The notes under the pieces: model-generated
The model's input: only the letters and a program-made list of their open reading frames with translations
What the model was told of the DNA's origin: nothing
Database searches by the model: none
Program-made: the position numbers and the translations under genes
In this document: positions 14,036 through 16,457 of the stretch, in pieces
Numbering within the stretch: position 1 is the stretch's first letter
Layout: every line of letters starts with the position of its first letter
DNA from: an uncultured Bacteroidales bacterium
GTDB taxonomy: Bacteria; Bacteroidota; Bacteroidia; Bacteroidales; P3
NCBI GenBank assembly: GCA_937884485.1
Contig: CALGCG010000001.1
Location: 1 to 16,457 of the forward strand
DNA: 16,457 bases
Direction: 5' to 3'

Positions 14036-14557
14036 TCAATCAGAGTTTATGCGTTGCGAAAAAAGGTCGTTCAGAGGCACGGAGTGATTGGAAATAAGGT
14101 CATCGACCTGGCTGTGAAGCGTAGCGAATATTTCCTTATCCGTAGTGATGAAAGCAGATTCAGAGCGATTTCCTCGTGTAAGGTTTTGCGATGTCACGAC
14201 GCAAACCGTATCGCCGGCTGTAGATTTTACCAACAAAATCTTGCTGTGATTGTCAGCGAGGTATGTCCGCTCGATAACTTGCGAAATGAACGCCCACAGC
14301 TTCAGCGTCTTGTTTGTAGCCTTGTGGTCAAGAACAAGGTGGAACGCCTTTACTCGCCCTGACTTTTCGATAAAGAAAAGGCGACGCAAAAACTCTTCCG
14401 AAATGGAGAAAGAAGTTTGCCACACTTCGGCTTCTCCCACCTGTTCAAGAATCCATTCCAACACATCAGCCACTTGCACAGCGTTAGAGAGATAAGCCTG
14501 ATACGGCTTATCACTCAACGGCTTTAATACAGAGTCTATCGATGTATTGCGTTTCAT
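14036..14557 (-). CDS. Phospholipase D-like (single HKD-type) phage protein
   Basis: The 173-aa protein has H104-S-K106-ILLV followed by VVTSQNL with S123 and N125. This is the H-x-K...(G/S)-x-N signature of PLD-superfamily proteins, with two short strand segments before it (FHLVLDHKATN) as in the PLD fold. The aspartate normally four residues after the lysine is replaced by K111, so it is a variant HKD site, and only one motif is present, so any enzyme would need to dimerise. The superfamily includes nucleases such as Nuc and BfiI as well as inactive binding proteins. Its start overlaps the previous stop as ATGA (14557-14554). Lying between structural and packaging genes, a DNA-related role is plausible, but activity is not shown. 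Confidence 0.65.
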   Translation of the reverse strand: MKRNTSIDSVLKPLSDKPYQAYLSNAVQVADVLEWILEQVGEAEVWQTSFSISEEFLRRLFFIEKSGRVKAFHLVLDHKATNKTLKLWAFISQVIERTYLADNHSKILLVKSTAGDTVCVVTSQNLTRGNRSESAFITTDKEIFATLHSQVDDLISNHSVPLNDLFSQRINSD

Positions 14558-15156
14558 TTCTTAGCAGTTTTCTTCTTTGTTTTGGTGGCTTTCTTTTCCT
14601 CTTTAGGAAACTCCGATTGCGTACCTACATAGTGGTCGTATTGTTCCCAATTAGAGTGCAGACGCTTGTCGAGTTCGATAAGCTCTTTAAGGAATGGATA
14701 ACGCTCACTGTCCGGGCAAGTGCTGTCTTCAGTCGAAAGAGAGCGGAGTTTTAGATGCACTTCACGCATACGCTGCACGATAGAAAGGTTCTCCACATAG
14801 AGAGCCTGAATATCGTCGGGAAGGTCATCGTGGTCATCACGCTTACCTTTCTTGAAATCCTTTGCAGGATTGTTCTCTTCGAGCGAGAAATGCTCTTGGG
14901 CGATAACATCGACTTGCTTTTGCATTTCCTCGACTTGTGCGTGCGTGAGTGCTTGAACACGGAAGTTGTAATACTTCCGAATGTTATACTCTATAAACTC
15001 AGCCTTTCGGCTTGGGTTAGCCATTATGTTTCGATACATAATCTGATTGCCCGAAAGTTTGAGCAGATACAACGCACCGACAGTGTAGTCACGCTCGTCG
15101 GCAGGAGTATCGAGCCATTGCTTAATAAGTTCGGTAAATTTATTGTCTGTTGCCAT
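14554..15156 (-). CDS. Helical phage protein of unknown function (200 aa)
   Basis: I choose the ATG at 15156 (MATDNKFTELIKQWL), four bases after the stop of the phosphoribosyltransferase gene; a longer frame to 15207 would overlap that gene. The protein is nearly all helix, with likely coiled-coil stretches (LTHAQVEEMQKQVDVIAQEH and the region around IVQRMREVHLKL). It has a strongly basic lysine-rich C-terminus (KKATKTKKKTAKK). A conserved-looking centre reads DFKKGKRDDHDDLPDDIQAL. No enzyme motif is visible. The lysine tail suggests contact with DNA or RNA. From memory, similar proteins accompany the same neighbours in other Bacteroidetes phages, but I know of no assigned role. Confidence 0.7.
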   Translation of the reverse strand: MATDNKFTELIKQWLDTPADERDYTVGALYLLKLSGNQIMYRNIMANPSRKAEFIEYNIRKYYNFRVQALTHAQVEEMQKQVDVIAQEHFSLEENNPAKDFKKGKRDDHDDLPDDIQALYVENLSIVQRMREVHLKLRSLSTEDSTCPDSERYPFLKELIELDKRLHSNWEQYDHYVGTQSEFPKEEKKATKTKKKTAKK

Positions 15157-15160
15157 AGTA

Positions 15161-15829
15161 TTAAAGTTTGTTGTTAATTCCGGTAAAGAACACAAGGTTT
15201 TTGCCATGCTCTTCGAGCAGTCTTCTCATCGAGGCAAGTGTTTGCCCTGTGGTAACGAAATCGTCGAACACGATTAAGTTAGCCTCTTTCGGCAGAACAT
15301 TCAGCGTAAACACAGCATTCATTCGCTGTTTGGAGCGACACGAAGCCACATCTTCGTAGAATGGAATGCCGAGCTGTTGGGCGATCACTTCCGAGATACG
15401 AGTTGCAAAGTTCTTCGTCAGATGTCGGCGTTTAGGCGTGGTAACGACAGCCCAATCGCCATTAGGCAGATTGTAGCCGAGCATTTCCTTGATAACAGGA
15501 ACAATGCTGTCAGCGAAGAACTGCACCATATCGTCATCAGCCTTGATTTCGGTAAGCGTGCGACCATAAAGCGACTTTTGCCAAATGGAGACAAAGTTCA
15601 CATTTGAGCGTCTTGTTAGACGCAAGCGATAAGTAAAGTCGCACCTTGCTTCCACCGATTTGTCCCATGCTTTGCGTTTCTCCTCGGCAAAGATGTCCTT
15701 ACTTTGAGGAGTGCGAGAATTAGGTGAAACGCCAAGAGCGTCCATGTCGATGTTAGGAACAGAGATTTCCGAAAGGATTTCTCCCACATCAATCAAGTCG
15801 CTCTCAGCGTGAGATTCAGAAGAGTTCAT
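15161..15829 (-). CDS. Phage-encoded type I phosphoribosyltransferase-like protein
   Basis: The 222-aa product starts at the ATG at 15829, which overlaps the previous gene's end by 14 nt (ATGAACTCTTCTGA); a longer frame to 15901 would lie deep inside that gene. Residues ~186-198 (IVFDDFVTTGQTL) are the PRPP-binding motif of type I phosphoribosyltransferases, with both acidic residues (D189, D190) and the T-T-G-x-T loop. TPKRRHLTKNFA (~131-142) and LGIPFYEDV (~153-161) are close to ComF-like members. About 70 residues before the catalytic domain have no match I know. The family moves phosphoribose between PRPP and bases, or acts in DNA uptake and regulation (ComF, PurR). Substrate unknown; a role in nucleotide salvage, base modification or host control is inference. 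Confidence 0.82.
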   Translation of the reverse strand: MNSSESHAESDLIDVGEILSEISVPNIDMDALGVSPNSRTPQSKDIFAEEKRKAWDKSVEARCDFTYRLRLTRRSNVNFVSIWQKSLYGRTLTEIKADDDMVQFFADSIVPVIKEMLGYNLPNGDWAVVTTPKRRHLTKNFATRISEVIAQQLGIPFYEDVASCRSKQRMNAVFTLNVLPKEANLIVFDDFVTTGQTLASMRRLLEEHGKNLVFFTGINNKL

Positions 15830-16391
15830 CTTCGGAAGCAGTAACGATGTCGCCAATTTCAGTTTCGATAACACCCTCGTAGAAAGGAGCAGGACACACA
15901 TCAGTAGCCTCTACCGTGATAGTTGTGGCAGTCGTACCTGTTGGCCCTTGACCGAGGTCTTGGCTGACAGTAGATTTTGTTTGCCACCTAACACTACCCA
16001 CCACACGATATTTGCCTTTCATATCCTTTACGAGATATACCACATCGTAGTTGTTGATATAGAGCGAAAGGTTTGAAGCCTCTTCGCCGACACCGGGGTG
16101 AATGGCAGTGAGTTTATTGAGCTGGGTTTGGCTTGGGAGTTCGCCCTGAGGTTCAGAAGTCAACTGCGATTTGTCGGGCAAAATATCGATGTATTTCCAC
16201 TTGACATCAGCATTCAGCACGAAGTCGCCGTTATATTTCGCTTCTGATATGCGACCATTCTCTGCTTTTAGGGCAGGCCATTGAGCGATTTCGCTCTTCG
16301 CGAGATAGTAAATGCGTCGCATAATGCCCGGTAGTTCGGGTGTCCCTTGACACCACGCTACCGATTTTTGAAGATTAAGACATTCAGCCAT
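15816..16391 (-). CDS. Probable phage structural protein, tail-tube-like (191 aa)
   Basis: The protein starts MAECLNLQKSVAWCQGTPEL, followed by IYYLAKSEIAQWP and then strands with WKYIDILPDKSQLTSEPQGE and a TQLNKLTAIHPGVG turn. It ends in CPAPFYEGVIETEIGDI. It is beta-rich, with no signal peptide or enzyme motif. I recognise this layout as a family of Bacteroidetes phage virion proteins resembling major tail-tube subunits, a link from memory rather than a search. Two cysteines near the N-terminus and one near the C-terminus are notable. It lies 19 nt after an upstream partial gene and overlaps the phosphoribosyltransferase gene by 14 nt, so a virion gene and a metabolic-type gene are translationally coupled. 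Confidence 0.65.
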   Translation of the reverse strand: MAECLNLQKSVAWCQGTPELPGIMRRIYYLAKSEIAQWPALKAENGRISEAKYNGDFVLNADVKWKYIDILPDKSQLTSEPQGELPSQTQLNKLTAIHPGVGEEASNLSLYINNYDVVYLVKDMKGKYRVVGSVRWQTKSTVSQDLGQGPTGTTATTITVEATDVCPAPFYEGVIETEIGDIVTASEDELF

Positions 16392-16410
16392 AGTAGTTAG
16401 AATTTAGAGA

Positions 16411-16457
16411 TTAGACAGTGATTTCGACAGCTTTGAAGCGACGCTTGTCAATCGATT
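16411..16457 (-). CDS. C-terminal end of a gene cut by the window edge
   Basis: Fifteen codons read in from the right edge on the minus strand (ending DKRRFKAVEITV) to TAA at 16413-16411. The 19-nt gap to the next gene matches operon spacing. Too little is present to identify it; a phage structural protein is likely from context. Confidence 0.45.
   Translation of the reverse strand, partial: SIDKRRFKAVEITV

Larger units (their letters stand above)
10905..16457 (-). mobile_element. Prophage fragment (packaging and tail-gene end), continues beyond the window
   Basis: From about 10905 the DNA changes from GC-rich host to first very AT-rich and then moderate composition, with a packed minus-strand operon that includes large terminase and a tail-tube-like gene. 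Gaps between genes are from -14 to +23 nt. The left edge lies inside a Crp/Fnr gene. I see no integrase, transposase or lysis gene inside the window, so the phage type is open; a Mu-like transposing phage would explain insertion in a gene. Confidence 0.7.

Noticed and set aside
15829..15901. N-terminal extension of the phosphoribosyltransferase to 15901
   Set aside because: It would overlap the upstream gene by 86 bp and begin with a Leu/Ser-rich stretch read from that gene in another frame. The ATG at 15829 gives a normal coupled overlap.
10905..16457. Diversity-generating retroelement or CRISPR array, as seen in some Bacteroides phages and islands
   Set aside because: I found no reverse transcriptase frame, no template/variable repeat pair and no regularly spaced repeats.

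Overview
The window looks like a chromosome segment of a gut Bacteroidales bacterium, most likely Muribaculaceae-like. The signs are promoters of the Bacteroidetes sigma type (TTG or TTTG, 20 bp, then TAnnTTTG), A-rich ribosome-binding regions, a membrane-anchored TPR/AraC-type regulator, secreted proteins ending in a YY-x3-G-x-R type tail, and phage genes of the kind found in Bacteroides relatives. Species cannot be set from this sequence.

Three compositional classes lie side by side. (A) About 1-3258 is AT-rich accessory DNA. It holds a 335-aa protein with a SHIIP motif and two CxxC pairs (640-1647), a 77-aa DpnD/PcfM-like small protein (1729-1962, minus), a 183-aa PHKALLLL-type protein related to the N-terminal part of some HNH restriction enzymes (2436-2987, minus), and the stump of a broken gene. 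(B) About 3258-10905 is GC-rich host DNA with every gene on the minus strand: truncated Crp/Fnr regulator, secreted Omp28/thioredoxin-like protein, an AT-rich IS30-family insertion, TPR/AraC regulator, second secreted protein. (C) About 10905-16457 is a prophage fragment. An AT-rich gene at its edge converges on a tight minus-strand operon, read in this order: partial gene, tail-tube-like protein, phosphoribosyltransferase, 200-aa coiled protein, PLD-like protein, 91-aa HTH protein, 226-aa protein, large terminase.

The clearest unexplained pattern in the host block is a pair of near-identical ~110-bp control cassettes, one before each secreted-protein gene. Both have the same promoter with a 20-bp spacer, a 28-bp gap, and an inverted repeat of two 8-bp arms 15 bp apart. 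Each follows directly on a regulator gene, so the locus reads as two parallel 'regulator then secreted protein' modules under common control. The IS30 element sits about 30 bp upstream of an otherwise intact promoter of the TPR/AraC gene.

Both edges of the host block are abrupt, and both cut genes. At about 10905 the Crp/Fnr gene loses its N-terminal part and an AT-rich gene loses its start. At about 3258 an AT-rich gene loses its start. This fits insertion of mobile elements into the host, but an assembly join cannot be excluded from the sequence alone. In the prophage operon, the phosphoribosyltransferase and the PLD-like protein are the most interesting cargo, because neither has an obvious place in virion building or packaging.
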